A DNA stretch of 64,000 nucleotides, from NCBI RefSeq assembly GCF_963169125.1, contig NC_084802.1, positions 109,496,903-109,560,902 of the forward strand, given 5' to 3'. Below, piece after piece: positions 46,426-59,454 of the stretch. Position numbers and translations under genes: made by a program. Position 1 is the first letter of the stretch. Every line of letters starts with the position of its first letter. A model generated the notes under the pieces. That model made no database searches, was not told the DNA's origin, and saw nothing but the letters and a program-made list of their open reading frames with translations. The DNA comes from Humulus lupulus. Lineage: Eukaryota; Streptophyta; Magnoliopsida; Rosales; Cannabaceae.

Positions 46426-47850
46426 TATAACGCCCTAGTTAACCAAGACTATTAAACTGTGTGTTTAAAATAGTGATTAACTCGTTAAGCAAGTCGTTTG
46501 AACTTAAATGTGTAATTAAAGACTAAGTTAAAGTAAGGTATTTAAAAGATTTGGTCAACAAAATGATTATTTCTCATTAGCCGTCCTAAGCGGCAAAACA
46601 GGGTTTAACCTTACTTCTTCCCAAGCTATCCTGACCATGGCGATTGAGCAGAATACATATGTACATACTGCCCCTGAAGCTCTCCAACTCATGGCTGGTC
46701 CAGCTATCCATTTTCCCTTACCTGCACCACATAGCACCCGTGAGCCAAGGCTCAGCAAGAAAACTTAAACCAACATGCACAACTAGGCAATAGTAAAAAA
46801 TAGTAAACAAAAATCATCAAATTCAATTAACAATAAGACTTAAGTAACCAACCAACAGTAATATTCAACTTAATCACATATGTAAACCAACTTATCAATC
46901 AATAAAAATGATTAAGTGTGAACCACACTTTTATATATGGTATAATATCCAGGCCCGACGCCCTTAGGCCGAGTCCCCTGGTCTAATCACGAATGCACAA
47001 TGTATAGCAAGTAATCAATGGCAGCGTATACAAGCATGCCCATCCAGATATTCTCAGATACAAATATAATCATATTCATAAAATATTCACTAACAGGGGT
47101 TTAAGCCCCATTCACAACCCGGGTGCAGTTTTCTTACCTCAAGTCCTAAGCAGCTAGCGTATGGCAACCCCGAGCACGATCCCTAATCCTGTGCCCTTGC
47201 GGTATAACCTAGTCACAATGCAATAGTGGATAACCATTAAAATCCTAAACCAATTAAAAGCTTTGGAATCAAATACTAGCCTTTGGGACCTCGAATTCTA
47301 CTAAACCGGGTAGTAGAATTCATCCCGAACGCTTAGGTTTAAGTCCCCGAGCCTCCCCAAGCCTAAAGACCAAAGTTGGTTATGGCTTCCTAGGCGGGCC
47401 GAGACCTGGCCCTAAAGGTCGCAGCGCGCCCCAAGTCAGAGGTGCCTGCCTCTTGGCCCAGGGGGAGGCGGGCCGCGACTGGCCCCTTTAGGGCTGCAGC
47501 GTGCCTGCAGAACATCAAGCCTCCAGGGCTCCTGGGGTCACGCGGGCCGTGGTGTCCATGAACTGGGCCGCTGTGCGTCCTCGTGAACTCATTAATCCTG
47601 CGGCTTTTCAGCATTTTCTCCAAATCAATTTCAACAGAAAGTCACTGTAACCTTACACCAAAACAAGAACTGAGTCTAAGACTCTTAACCCCACAACCTA
47701 GGCTTCATAATCACCCAAAAAACAAACCCCAAATCTCACCTCAATTCAAAAATTAAAGCTAACATTAAACCCAGCCAACAATCCAAACTTATCATAGAAT
47801 TTACAATAAAAACTAGGTTATGGAACTTACCTCAGAAGTGATTTCCAGGT
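46426..47850 (-). repeat. LTR1 of complex D (truncated)
   Basis: On the minus strand it ends GGGCGTTATA (normally TTACA) at 46426. The conserved LTR core block is at 46714-46750. It lacks the U3 part and two segments present in LTR2 (about 75 bp at 46578, about 100 bp at 46980). A GC-rich cluster is at 47393-47600. It joins internal region 1 directly at about 47850. Confidence 0.75.
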
Positions 47851-49669
47851 GGTGCCTACCACAATATCTAGGTATCCCGTAGATGCAACCAGGTCCTTCT
47901 CCTTTTAAATCCAGATGTTACCACCATCTCTTGCAATCCATGGTTATCCCTTATTTAACAGATTAATCCCTACTCATGATCATATAAAAATCCTCATATG
48001 ATGAGCTCAATCAATTCTACTGCAAACCTTTTACCAATAGTACTCTAACCCTTCTCTGGGAAGTTACCAATTTTCCCGGCAGGCACTAAAATCTCACGCC
48101 CCATGGCGTGATAACCGTATGGTATGTTCCACAAATTTATGTCTGTTCTAGAGAATACATAGCACCGAACTCACTCAGCTCCATATAACAAGGAACATGA
48201 ACTAGAGAGCCAATCGGTCGCCTCCGAAGGACTAGCCTCGGGCTCTTCCAGCTTCGATTTCAGTTAACCCTTCATGACATACCCAATCGTTCCACATAAA
48301 AGACATGCCTTCACTCGGCGTCCACCCAGATGGCGTCTCTCACACCTGACACATACTGGATAACTTCACCAGGCCTCATTGTTTCCTTGGAGGCCATCCT
48401 GTACACTATAACCCCTCCTGTCAGGTCCAGGAGTAGTAGAATTGTCAGGGGTCTTTCTTTTCTGGTTACTGGGCATCTTCTCCTATATGATCCCGCAAAT
48501 GGGAATACCATTGCCTGAGCTTCCTGCCCTACAACACTCTCACACCATATCTCATCTCTTGCGTCTTCTATAACGAGGCCCTCCCTACAGCCCGAGCATT
48601 GATAGAAATCTCACTCACTGGAGCGACCCTAACACTCTGAGCCATCTCAGAGTTCAGTTCTCAAATGAATCATTCTTTCTTGGCCACGTTCGTTGGTACC
48701 AAATCAAAAGTGGATTGGCCAACCCATCATATTCATTGACATACTCTGTCACTGTCTTGCTATCCTAAACCAAGTTCGGAAAACCCATTGGTCTTTGCAG
48801 TTTAGACTGCGTCACAGTAGTCTCTTTCATCAAACCACTGTCTAAATTTCTTCCAACCCATCATATCAACATTCTGGGTCTGGGGTACTACTTCCCACCA
48901 TGTACAGGCATCCTCTTGCCGCATACGCGTGGTGCTACAACTCTATCATGGCCCACCACTCTCATATCATCGAGGACGAAACTAATCATGCCCATCTACT
49001 AATCAATTCTAAACAGACCCAAACCTCCCTCGAAAATTGGAGGATAATGCTTCTAGCCCTACATACGATAACTCCTATCTGTTTCCAACCTTAGGTTGAA
49101 CCAACACTGGTGCCACTACTATCATGATATACAAAGCAGCATTCCCCGGCAGAACCCGTTGTCTCAACCATCTAATCTCCTGATCTAGCAGTCTTACTCG
49201 CATACCAGCAAACATCTGTTATGAATTCCAGGGGCAGATGGAGGGTTCTGACCCCTAACAATCATCTGCAACCCTCATACTAACACTACCAGGTCCGGTT
49301 GACTATCTTGAATACATAATTTCTGAATCAGTCTGTAATCAATGACTTAACCCCTCAGCCTGATTTTCATATCCAGAATTATCTCACAGGCAGGTCCAAA
49401 CAATCACAATAACCACACGCACAATATACATATCAAAATACAAATCTACATTGTTCATGCATCAATTATCAAATCTAATTTCCACCAAATTCATTCATAC
49501 ACATCATGCTCTCTACACTAGCATGCAGATAAGGCACATAGGTTCTACTTAAACAATTAACCACATAATCATGTCATTAGATACCTAACCGTAAGTCGAG
49601 CTCATCTTTAGCAAAAAGTGTACACGCCTAGCCAGTCTTCAAGAACCCTTAAACCTAGACCGCTCTGAT

Positions 49670-50074
49670 AAGGGTGAACATTTGACCCGAAAATCCCACA
49701 AAACCTGCAAACCTGCAACCCAAAAACCCATTTTTTGGGAAAACCTGTCGGATTCGGGTTAAATTCGACCCGAACCCGATAGGAGTCGGGTCGGGTTCGG
49801 GTTTGAAATTTGTTGAACTCGGGTTCAAGTTTAGACCCGAAACCTGAAAAAATGGTATATTTGCAAAATTGGGCTTTTCGGGCCAAAACCCAATAGGCCC
49901 AGCCCAACCCGAAATCCAACCCAAAACCCAACACGAACAAACCCGAAACCTGAAACCTCACAAAAACCCGAATTTTTCAGATCAGTTTCGGTACCATTTT
50001 TCTCCACCTGAAACTCGCAAAACTCGAACCCAATGCACCCGAAACTTGAATATCCGACCCGTGTGCACCCCTAC
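49670..50074. mobile_element. hAT-type miniature element (MITE) in the primer site of D
   Basis: 405 bp flanked by a perfect 8-bp target duplication GCTCTGAT (49662-49669 and 50075-50082), the length used by hAT transposases. Ends are AAGGGTGAACA and TGTGCACCCCTAC, an imperfect inverted repeat. The body is rich in CCCGAACCC/GGGTTCGGG phrases in both orientations. There is no coding sequence of its own. Internal region 2 lacks it at the same site (56883), which confirms the insertion. Confidence 0.88.
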
Positions 50075-50086
50075 GCTCTGATACCA
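50075..50086 (-). other. Primer-binding site beside LTR2 of complex D
   Basis: TGGTATCAGAGC on the minus strand, three bases from the LTR end. Eight of its twelve bases are the target duplication of the MITE. Confidence 0.8.
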
Positions 50087-50089
50087 AAA

Positions 50090-52350
50090 TGTAATGCCCT
50101 GATTAAGCAAGACCGTTACTCTGCGTTTAAAATAGTGCTTGACTCGCTAAGCAAATTGTTTGAACTTAAATGTGTAATTAAAGACGAAGTCAAGGTCAGG
50201 TATTTAAAATATTTGGTCAACAAAATGACTATTTCTCATTAAAATATTAAGTTTATGTACGGGATCCCAAAATCAGATTACAGACTTGTAAAGGACAAAT
50301 AGAATACAACTTAGCCGTCCTAAGCGGCAAAATAGGGTTTAACCCTAGTTCTTCCCAAGCTATCCCGACCGTGGCGATCGAGCAGACTGCATATGTACAC
50401 ATCTCCCATGAAGCTCTCCAACTCATGGCTAGTCCAGCTATCCATTTTCCCTTACCTGCACCACGTAGCACCCGTGAGCCAAGGCTAAGCAATAAAACTT
50501 AAACCAGCATGCACAACTAGGCAACAGTATAAAAGAAGTAAACATAACTCATCAGATTCAATTAACAATAGGTTTTAAGTAACCAACCAACAGTAATATT
50601 CAACTCAATCAAATATGTAAACCAACTCATCAATCAATAGAAATGATTAAGTGTGAACCACTCTTCTGTTAATGGTATAATTTCCAAGCCCGATGCCCTT
50701 AGGCTGAGTCAAATGGTCTCTTAGCTGACCCCGGCTCCCTTAGGTCGGGCTGTGTCTACACGCTTGCTATCGGCCACGACACCCTTAGGCCAGCCTACAA
50801 ACATATATAATCACAAATGCATAATGCATAGCCGGTAATCATTGGCAGCGTATACAAGCATGCTCATCCATATATTCTCAGATGTAGATATAATCATATT
50901 CATAACATATTCATTAATAGGGGTTTAAGCCCCATTCACAACTCGAGTGCAGTTTTCTTACCTCAAGTCCCAAGCATCTAGCGTATGGTAGCCCCGAGCA
51001 CAATCCCTAATCCTGAGCCCTTGCGATATAACCTAGTCACAATGCGATAATGGATAACCATTAAAATCCTAAACTAATTAAAAGCTTTGGAATCAAATAC
51101 TAGCCTCCAGGACCTCGAATTCTACTAAACCGAGTAGTAGAATTTGTCCTGAGCACTTAGGTTAAAGTTCCCATCATTAAAACCTGATGTGGCCTAAAAT
51201 TGACGAGGCGGGCCGTGACTTGCCCCTAAGGGCCAAGACATGCCTCCCAGATCAGAGAGCCCCCTGACCAGAACCAGGATGTGGGTCGCGACTTTCCTTA
51301 GAGATTCGCGACACTCCTCCAAAACAGAAGCCTCTGTTTGGCATGGGTTCACCTAGGTCGCAGCGCCCCAAGAATTGGGCCGCGACTTAACCCTACTCAC
51401 CCAGGATTTCCCTATGTTTCCTCAGCTAAAAACCCATCAAACATTCCCAAATAAATTCTAGAACTATAATTCAACCCACAACATAACATCAATATGATAC
51501 CAGCAATAAAACCCTAGCTCAACACACTCAAACTTCCATCCAAACTCAAGTTCATAATCTTAAACCTTAAAGCTAAAAACAAGCACAAAACCAAAATAGA
51601 GCACCATTGAAACAACAATTAAAACTCACCTTAGCTGTGAATTACTTCCCCTAGCTACAGCTAACTAATTTCTAGGCCTCAAGTCTTCAACTCCCGGCCT
51701 TCAGCCACCAATTCCTCTTAGCTTCCTAAAAAATTCCACCAAATTAAGAGAGAAAAAGAGAGGGAGGACTGAGTGTTTTGGTTTCTAAAATATTCTAAGG
51801 TATTAAGTCTATCCTATAGCCAAATGGCCACCGTACCCCTGCCTTAAATCTCCCATCAAAGACCCTCAAAGGAAAAATAGTCTTTGTGTCCCATTTCCCA
51901 CTAATCCTCCAATAGTCCCAAAAATTCCCAATTAATCCCAACATGCCCAATTAATCACCAAATAATTGCACATTAACCAAAAAAATCCTAAGTATGCACT
52001 AAGTCCCCAAAATACCCCTAGGCTCACCCCAGGCCGGGTATTGGAGCCTGTTGTGACTATTCCGCAAACCCGCTCACTAGGATCGTCTCGAGCCGAATAT
52101 TGAAAATCTATCCACATAATAATGTGGTCTCGATCATTTAACACATATAATCACATTTATGCCTTCAACGGGCCATAATTACAAGTATGCCCTTATAAAC
52201 AAGAACAGGCCCACATGCATATAGATTTATTCATATTATCATATAAATCACACATGCCACGTAGTCACACATTTAATCAATTAATTCAACATGTATATCA
52301 TATTATGCCCTCCATGCACTTAGCCTTAACAGTAAATTCGGGTCGTTACA
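50090..52350 (-). repeat. LTR2 of complex D (most complete)
   Basis: 2261 bp; on the minus strand from TGTAACGACCCG to CAGGGCATTACA. Purine tract AGGAGGGGATAGT just outside at 52351-52363 and a perfect copy of the hairpin at 52369-52388. GC-rich cluster with TCGCGA motifs at 51208-51385. Core block at 50449-50484. Confidence 0.85.
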
Positions 52351-55300
52351 ACTATCCCCTCCTTATTAAAATTTCGTCCTCGAAATTTATTCCATCATCT
52401 TAGGTTACCAATCCTTCAAATCCTACTATAGCCACAGAGTCTAGTCATTTACCTTTTTATCCCTTAGCAACACTCTCACTAGAGTGATAGTCTTAGTCTA
52501 TAAGACTCTATCTTATTTATCATAATTCCATTAACTTTTCCTTACGTAGTAACTCCCACTAAAATTCTAGGGTCACCTCGCCCCATCAGCGGTGATATTC
52601 TATACCTCTTTCCTTGACATTGGCACTAGTAACACCTTTTGAGCCACCACCCATACTAGAGTAAGGTTAATCGGCAGGCCCCTAGCCTAGTCCTTGGTAA
52701 GATCCCGGAAGTCTTTTTAAATCGGGAGTCAAAACTCCTCTTTCTTTCCCAAATTATCTTATCCTTTTTAGTCCATACTACTTGGAGAAATACAAAAGTC
52801 TCCCATCGTGGAACTCCGTGTTCCCATGCTTGGAATTTGCAAACTCTTATATCTTTTTAATTAGGCAGACATTCTTGCTCTAACAATCCTAATAACTTCA
52901 TTGGTTTCCCCGAACAAAATTTGAACTAAAATATTCCCTGTCTCTCATTTTGTTACTTTTAACAAGTACTTCTTGTCCCTTATCTCACTGTATCTTATCC
53001 AGAGTCACCCTAGCCATTGACCAGCTTCCATTATCGTAACTATTCAATCAAGGGACCGTACTTATCTCAATGCCCTAAACACTTGCACATTCGCTGTACA
53101 ATTCTTAAAGTCTGAATCATTCCTTCAGATTGTCATTCTATCTAAAGGTAACTAAGAATTCAAAGTCCCAATCTTATACTTACTGCCCTCTACAACCTTT
53201 TTCCAAAACTGAGGAAATAAAGGGTCTTAGTTTGACACCATCGACTTTGGTGTCCCATAGAGACACACAATCTCCCTTATCTCATACGCATTGTTGTGAT
53301 ACCCATTCACACGAACCAAGGTGTGTTAACTCAATCTGTTGAGTCACAACTTTTCATATCCAATTATCTTACTTGCAGTCTAATGTAGTCCACCCATACA
53401 GTCCACCACTATACCCTTTTTCCTTCCAATGCTTAAGTTTTTTTCTCCTAACATCCTTCAAATTCCTAGATACAATATTCATAAGGAGGTCGTACTATAC
53501 TTATCTAGAATCTCCACCTCAACACCAAGTTCCATCGGATCACTTATCCGATCTTCATATCTTATCCCATTCATACTAAAATAGTAGGATTCTTAATCAA
53601 TCCCACAAAATCTTCTCTCTGTATTTCATTGTTCATAGAGGTATATCTGCCAACTATCAACTACAAGTTCTATACCAATCTTGGCTGCTACTTTGTTTGA
53701 CTTTACTGTAACCTGTGGCGTTCTATCCAACTGGTACAGATCTTTTCAAATTAGGATGTCAACTTCGATGTTAATTTTCTTTATGTAATCATAGGTTTCC
53801 AATGTGAATCACCCGTTAATTTCCACTAGGGCCTTAGTCTCGTGATTATTCCTCTATGAGTGATCAAACACTTTAATTCTTCATACTAGTGCATGCACTA
53901 CTATTCCATAGGTGTCGTCACCGCACCCTAATCGTGGCTATCCGACATTACCGTCAACCTAACGCCCCGTGTAGAACATTTGTGTTATTATCCCTTCATC
54001 TACCGTTAAGCATGAACAACCATTCTTTTCAGTTTGTACACGGGCGTGCCCTAGTCTTTGACGCACCACCCTATAGTTTCATGTCTTAAGCAAGGACAGT
54101 ATATTCATCATGTCGTCCTCATGTATTAGTCCATCACATACACATTCTGATACCATAGTGTGCTAACCAACCTTTATTCTATCTTCTGAAAATCTGGTGT
54201 GAAACTATCCATTCAGACAAACTTAAGGTTCTTGTTTTACCTCAATCTTGGGTATGACTGTCTTCGAAGATGCTACAAGTGGAAGCAGACGTGTCTTACC
54301 GGTCTCACTGTACTTCTCACCCCTCAGGCGTTCTTCGGTAGTTTCTATGTGGCTTCTAGCTGAATTCCTTCATACATGATCCCATCACTTCCCATAATGT
54401 GATCTTGAATACCCTTGAAGAAATCAAAGCTTACTCTTTCTAGAGCCTTACCTGTAACCCTGCTTCATTAGTCTTAGTATTATCATGAAGTGGTCATTCA
54501 TGTTCTGCTTCTAACTGGGAGTAGACAAACACATCCCTAATCAATCTGAATATGGCTTGTCCACGTCATTCTTGTACTGTCTGTTCTTGTCGAACTTACC
54601 TAAGTTGTTGGAGCACTAATCAGTTAAGAACCTTCACTGATAATCCATCACATCCTACTTGGTGAAAGAAGTAATTCTTAAAATGTCTCTCTCCTTGATC
54701 CTCAGCTAGTAATAACCAGATCAAGAGTCAATTCCTGAGAACATTTTCCTACTTTGGACTAATCAATTAAATCCTTTATTCTCGGCAAACGGTGTTGAAA
54801 ATTCCCATGATGAGATGCCCCATCTGATCAACTCTCAAATTAAATACTTCTTCAACTGAACAATTAATTCTTTCTACTACACTAATGTCATTCTTCATGA
54901 TGTCCCTGATATCGATTTTATCCATACCTTAAGCCCGTAGCGTACTCAACGATTCTTTGTGCATCCATCTAAAACCTTACTGGCCACTCTAGTTTCCATT
55001 CGGTCTAACTGATATATTCCAAAAGGTACCTATGACAATGTCTAGGCATCTCGTAGATGCAACTGGGTCCCTACCCTTTCAAATCCAGACGTTACCACCA
55101 TTTCTTGCAATCCATGGTTGTCCCTTATTTGATAAACCAATCTGTGCTAAGGATCATATCAAAATCCTTATATGGAAAACTCAATCAATTATACTATCTA
55201 CCTTCTACCAATAATACTCTAACCTTGTCTTGAAAGTTACCAATTTTCCCAACGACACTATTATCTCAAGCCCCGTGGCATGACGACTGTAAAGCCTATG

Positions 55301-56897
55301 CCATCTATCCATATCTCTTCTAAGGGATACGTAGCACCAAACACAATTAGCTTAATTCATAACAAGGAACGAGAACTAACAAGTCAACTAATCGCCTTCG
55401 AGGAACTAGCCTCGGGCTCTGCCTATACCAATGCGGACCCTCGAACTTGGGTCGAGTAGTCTATACTCCTTGGTTCTTCCAACTTCGATTTCGGCAATCC
55501 TTCCTGACATGCCCAATCGTTCCACATAGAAAACATGCCTTTACTCAGCGTCCTCCCAGATGGTGTCTCCCGTACCTGGCGCATAATAAATAACTTCACC
55601 AGGCCTCACTGCCGCCATGGTGGCCATTCTGTAAACTATAACCCCTCCTGTCAGAACAAGGAGTAGTAGAACTATCAGGGGTCTTTCTTTTCTATTCACT
55701 AGGCATCTGCTCCTCTATCTGATCTCGCAAATGGGGATACCGTTGTCTGAACTTCTTGCCCTACGACACTCTCTCAAACCATATCTCGTCTCTTGTGTCT
55801 TCTATAACAGGGCCCTCCCTACTTCCCGAGCATAGCTAGAAGTCTCATGCACTGGAGCGACCCTAACGCTCTGGGCCATCCCAGAGTTCAGTCCTCAAGT
55901 GAATCGTTCCTTCTGGACCACGATCGCAATTACCAAATCAAAAGCGGATTTGGCCAACCCATCATATTCATTAACATACTCTGTCACTATCTTACCATCT
56001 TGAACCAAGTTTGTAAACCCATTTATCGTTGCAGTTCAGACTGCGTCACAGCAGTCTCTTTCATCGAACCACTGTCTGAATTCCTCCTAACCTAACATAG
56101 CAATATTTTGGGTCTGGGGTAGTACTTCCCACCACGTCTGGCATCCTCCTGTCATATACGTGTGGCAGAACCACTCTATCATGGCCTACCACTCTCACAT
56201 CATCGAAGACGGAGGAAATCATGCCCATCTACTTATCAGTTCTGAACAGCCCCAAACCTCCCTTAGAAACTGGAGGATAATGCTTCTAGAGTCCTACATA
56301 TGATAACTCTTATCTGTTTCCACCCTCAGGTTGAACCAACACTGGTGCCATTAATGTCAGGATATACGAAGCAGCGTTCCCCGACAGAACTCGCTATCTC
56401 AACCATCTAATCTCCTTACTTTGATCTGGCAATCTTGCTTGCATACCAGTAACATTTGTTGTGAATTCCAGGGGAAAATGGAGGGTTATGGCCCTAACTA
56501 TCATTTGCAACCCCCGTAATAACAATACCAGGTCCAGTTGACTATCTTGAATACATAATTTCTGAATCAGTCCGCAATCAATGACTTAACCGCTCAGCCT
56601 TGATATTCATATCCAGAATTATCCCACGGGAAGGTCCAAACAATCACAATAACCACACACACAATATACATATCAAAACACAAATCTACATTGTTCATGC
56701 ATCAATTATCAAATCCCATTTCCACAAAATACATTCATACACATCATACTAGCATGCAGATAAGGCACATAGGTTCAATTTAAACAATTAACCACATAAT
56801 CATGTCATTAGATACCTAACCATAAGTCGAGCTTATCTTTAGCGGAAAGTGTACACACCCAACCAATCTTCAAACCTAGACTGCTCTGATACCAAGG
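52351..56897 (-). pseudogene. Internal region 2 of complex D: decayed gag-pol
   Basis: From the primer site at 56894-56883 on the minus strand. Gag can be read with breaks around 56240-56100 (WMGMISSVFDDVRVVGHDRVV). The remainder, about 55000-52400, should be pol by position, but I cannot read convincing motifs; it has stops in every frame. Ends with the conserved hairpin and purine tract before LTR2. Confidence 0.6.
56883..56894 (-). other. Primer-binding site beside LTR3 of complex D
   Basis: TGGTATCAGAGC on the minus strand, uninterrupted, three bases from the LTR end. Confidence 0.85.
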
Positions 56898-58590
56898 TGT
56901 AACACCCTCGATAACCAAGACTGTTACACTGCGTGTTTAAAATGGTGCTTAACTTGCTAAGCAAGTCATTTGAACTTAAATGTGTAACTTAAGACTAAGT
57001 CTAGATCGAGTATTAAAAGATTTGGTCAACAAAATGGTTATTTTTCATTAAAATATTAAGTTTGCACATGAGATCCCAAAATTAGTTTACAAACTTGTAA
57101 AAGACAAATAGAATACAACCTTGCCATCCTAAGCGGCAAAACAGGGTTTAACCTTAGTTCCTTCCAAGTTATCCCAACTGTGGCAATCGAGCAGCCTACA
57201 TATGTACACACCGCCCCTGAAGCTCTCCAACTCATGGCTGGTCCAACTATCCATTTCCCTTACGTGCACCACGTAGCACCCGTGAGCCAAGGCTCAGTAA
57301 GGAAACTTAAACCAGCATGCACACTAGGCAATAGTATAAAAGTAGTAACCATAAATCATCAGATTCAATTAACAATAGAATATAAACAACCAACCAACAG
57401 TAATATTCAACTCAGTCAAATATATAAACCAAACTCATAAATCAATAAAAATATTAAGTGTGAATCACACTTCTGTTTATGGTATAACATCCAGGCATGA
57501 CGCCCTTAGGCTGAGTCCCCAGGTCTCTTAGCCGACCCTAGCACCCTTATGCCAGGCTGCATTTCGCACGCATGCTATTGCCCTCCAACACCCTTAGGTC
57601 GGCCTGTAAACAGATATAATCACAAATGCACAATGCAGAGCAAGTAATCAATGGCAACGTATACAAGCATGCCCATCCAGATATTCTTAGCTACAGATAT
57701 GTTCATATTCATAATATATTCATATAAGGGGTTTAATCCCCATTCAAACCTCGAGTGTAGTTTTCTTACCTTAATTCCCGAGCAGCTAGCATATGATAGC
57801 CCCGAGCATGATCCCTAATCCTGAGCCCTTGCGGTATAACCTAGTCACAATGTGATAACGGATAACCATTAAAATCCTAAACCAATTAAAACCTTTGGGA
57901 TAATATATGAGTCTTTAGGACCTCGAATTCTACTAAATTGGGTTGCAGAATTTGTCCCGAGCGCTTAGGTTAAAGTTCCCGTCATTAAAACCTGAAGTGG
58001 CCTAAAAATGACCAAGCAGGCCGCGACTTGCCCCTAAGGGCTGCGACACGCCTCCTAGGTTAGAAAGCCCCCTGACCAAAACCAGGATGCGGGTCGCGAC
58101 TTGCCTTAGAGAGTCGCAACACTCCTCCTAAATAGAAGCCTCTATTTGGCCTGGGTTCACCTGGGTCGAGGTGCCCCAAGAACAGGGCTGTGACTTGACC
58201 CTACGAACCTAGGATTTCCCTATTTTTCCTCAGCTAAAAACCCATCAAAACTTCCCAAATAAATTCTAGAACTATTATTCAATCCACAGCATAACTTCAA
58301 TATGATACCAACAATAAAACCCCAGCTTAACACACTAAAACTTCCATCCAAACTCAAGTTCATAATCTTAAACCTTAAAGCTAAGAACAACCACCAAAAT
58401 AGAGCACCATTGAAACAACAATTAAAACTCACCTTAATTGTGAATTCTTCCCCCTAGCTGCAGCTAACCAATTTCTAGGCCTTAAGTCTTCAACTCCCCA
58501 AGCCTTCAGCCACTAATTCGCCTTGACTTCCTTAAAAATTCCACCAAATTGAGAGGCACTTAGCCTTAATAGTATATTCAGGTCGTTACA
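56898..58590 (-). repeat. LTR3 of complex D
   Basis: 1693 bp; starts TGTAACGACCTG and ends GGGTGTTACA on the minus strand. An internal deletion of about 0.56 kb relative to LTR2 joins TTAGCC...GCAC to GAGAGG near 58555. Core block at 57257-57291; GC-rich cluster at 58012-58198. Confidence 0.85.
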
Positions 58591-59030
58591 ATATCTTCCT
58601 TAGAATCTCACCATGAAAAGGGGTGAGAAGATTTGGAGGGAAATGGGACAAGTTAAGCCCTAGATTTGTAGGATCGTTTGAGATCTTGGAGAGGATCAGC
58701 CAGGTTGCTATAGATTAGCCTTATCTTTGACACTGTCGGTCGTATACAATGTATTTCATATTTCCATGTTGAGGAAACATGTGTTAGATGAGACTCATGT
58801 GTTGAGTTATGAGGATCTGGAACTGGAGGCAGAGTTATCCTATGAGAAATAGTTAGTCCAGATACGAAACAGAAAAGATAAGGTTCTGAGGAACAAAACA
58901 ATACCTTTGGTTATGGTATTATATAGAAAAACTATGGTCGAGGGAGTGAACTGGAAACTGGAATCAAATATGCGGAATCTATATCCCGAGCTATTTAACA
59001 TAAAATTTCGAGGATGAAAATCCTGTAATG
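58591..59030 (+). pseudogene. Remnant integrase C-terminus and chromodomain of element A
   Basis: Plus-strand sequence right after complex D can be read as the end of gypsy pol: GVRRFGG, SFEILERISQVA, LRKHVLDETHVLSYEDLEL, then a chromodomain-like KDKVLRNKTIPLVMVLY and NMRNLYPELF. It parallels element B at 37441-37845 and has stops and small indels. A weakened version of the pre-PPT hairpin lies at about 59003-59020, and the purine tract AGGGGATAGT ends at 59040. Confidence 0.8.
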
Positions 59031-59454
59031 AGGGGATAGTTGTAACGTCCCAAATTACCTAATAAGGCTTAGGGCCTTGATTAGGGGCCCAAGATGGCAA
59101 TTTACGGAAATTATGTGATTATGTGATATATATGTGTATCATTATATGATTATGTGAGTTATATTATAATATGACTTGATATGCATGTTTAGGTGTATTA
59201 TATATGCATGTGGGCCCTTTTCTGATTAAAAGGGCAATTTTTTAGCTAAAATGGGGTTCTAGTGATGGGAACTCAAACCTAAGGGCTCGGGATCAATCCT
59301 ACTACCCGGTTTAGTAGGATTCGATGTCCCAGAGGCTAGGACTCGGTCTAGAAGCCTGTGCTTAATCATTATTGATAGGATTATATATTATGGTTGTGAC
59401 TAGGTTATCACTAGGGGCTCGGAACTGGGATCGTGCTTGAGGGTCGTTCATTTG

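Larger units (their letters stand above)
47851..50089 (-). pseudogene. Internal region 1 of complex D: decayed gag
   Basis: Minus-strand homologue of 55023-56897. Near 49000-48880 it can be read with breaks as Gag: WMGMISFVLDDMRVVGHDRVV, matching the WMSMITTILDFMRVVG of element B in frame and place. No intact frame. The hAT-type element at 49670-50074 is inserted just behind the primer site. Pol is entirely deleted. Confidence 0.65.
46426..58590 (-). mobile_element. Complex D: minus-strand gypsy tandem, three LTRs and two internal regions
   Basis: In minus-strand order: LTR3 (58590-56898), primer site, internal region 2 (56897-52351), LTR2 (52350-50090), primer site, internal region 1 (50089-47851), LTR1 (about 47850-46426, lacking its start). 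LTR2 is preceded by a purine tract and followed by a primer site, so it serves both copies. This is what unequal recombination between two related elements leaves behind. The outer flanks (TCTAC at 46421-46425, ATATC at 58591-58595) do not match, and the surrounding element A has lost most of its pol, so a deletion occurred at one edge. Confidence 0.8.

Noticed and set aside
49670..50074. Interstitial telomere-like repeat (GGGTTCGGG phrases)
   Set aside because: The motif is irregular and is bounded by inverted ends and an 8-bp target duplication, so it is a hAT-type element.
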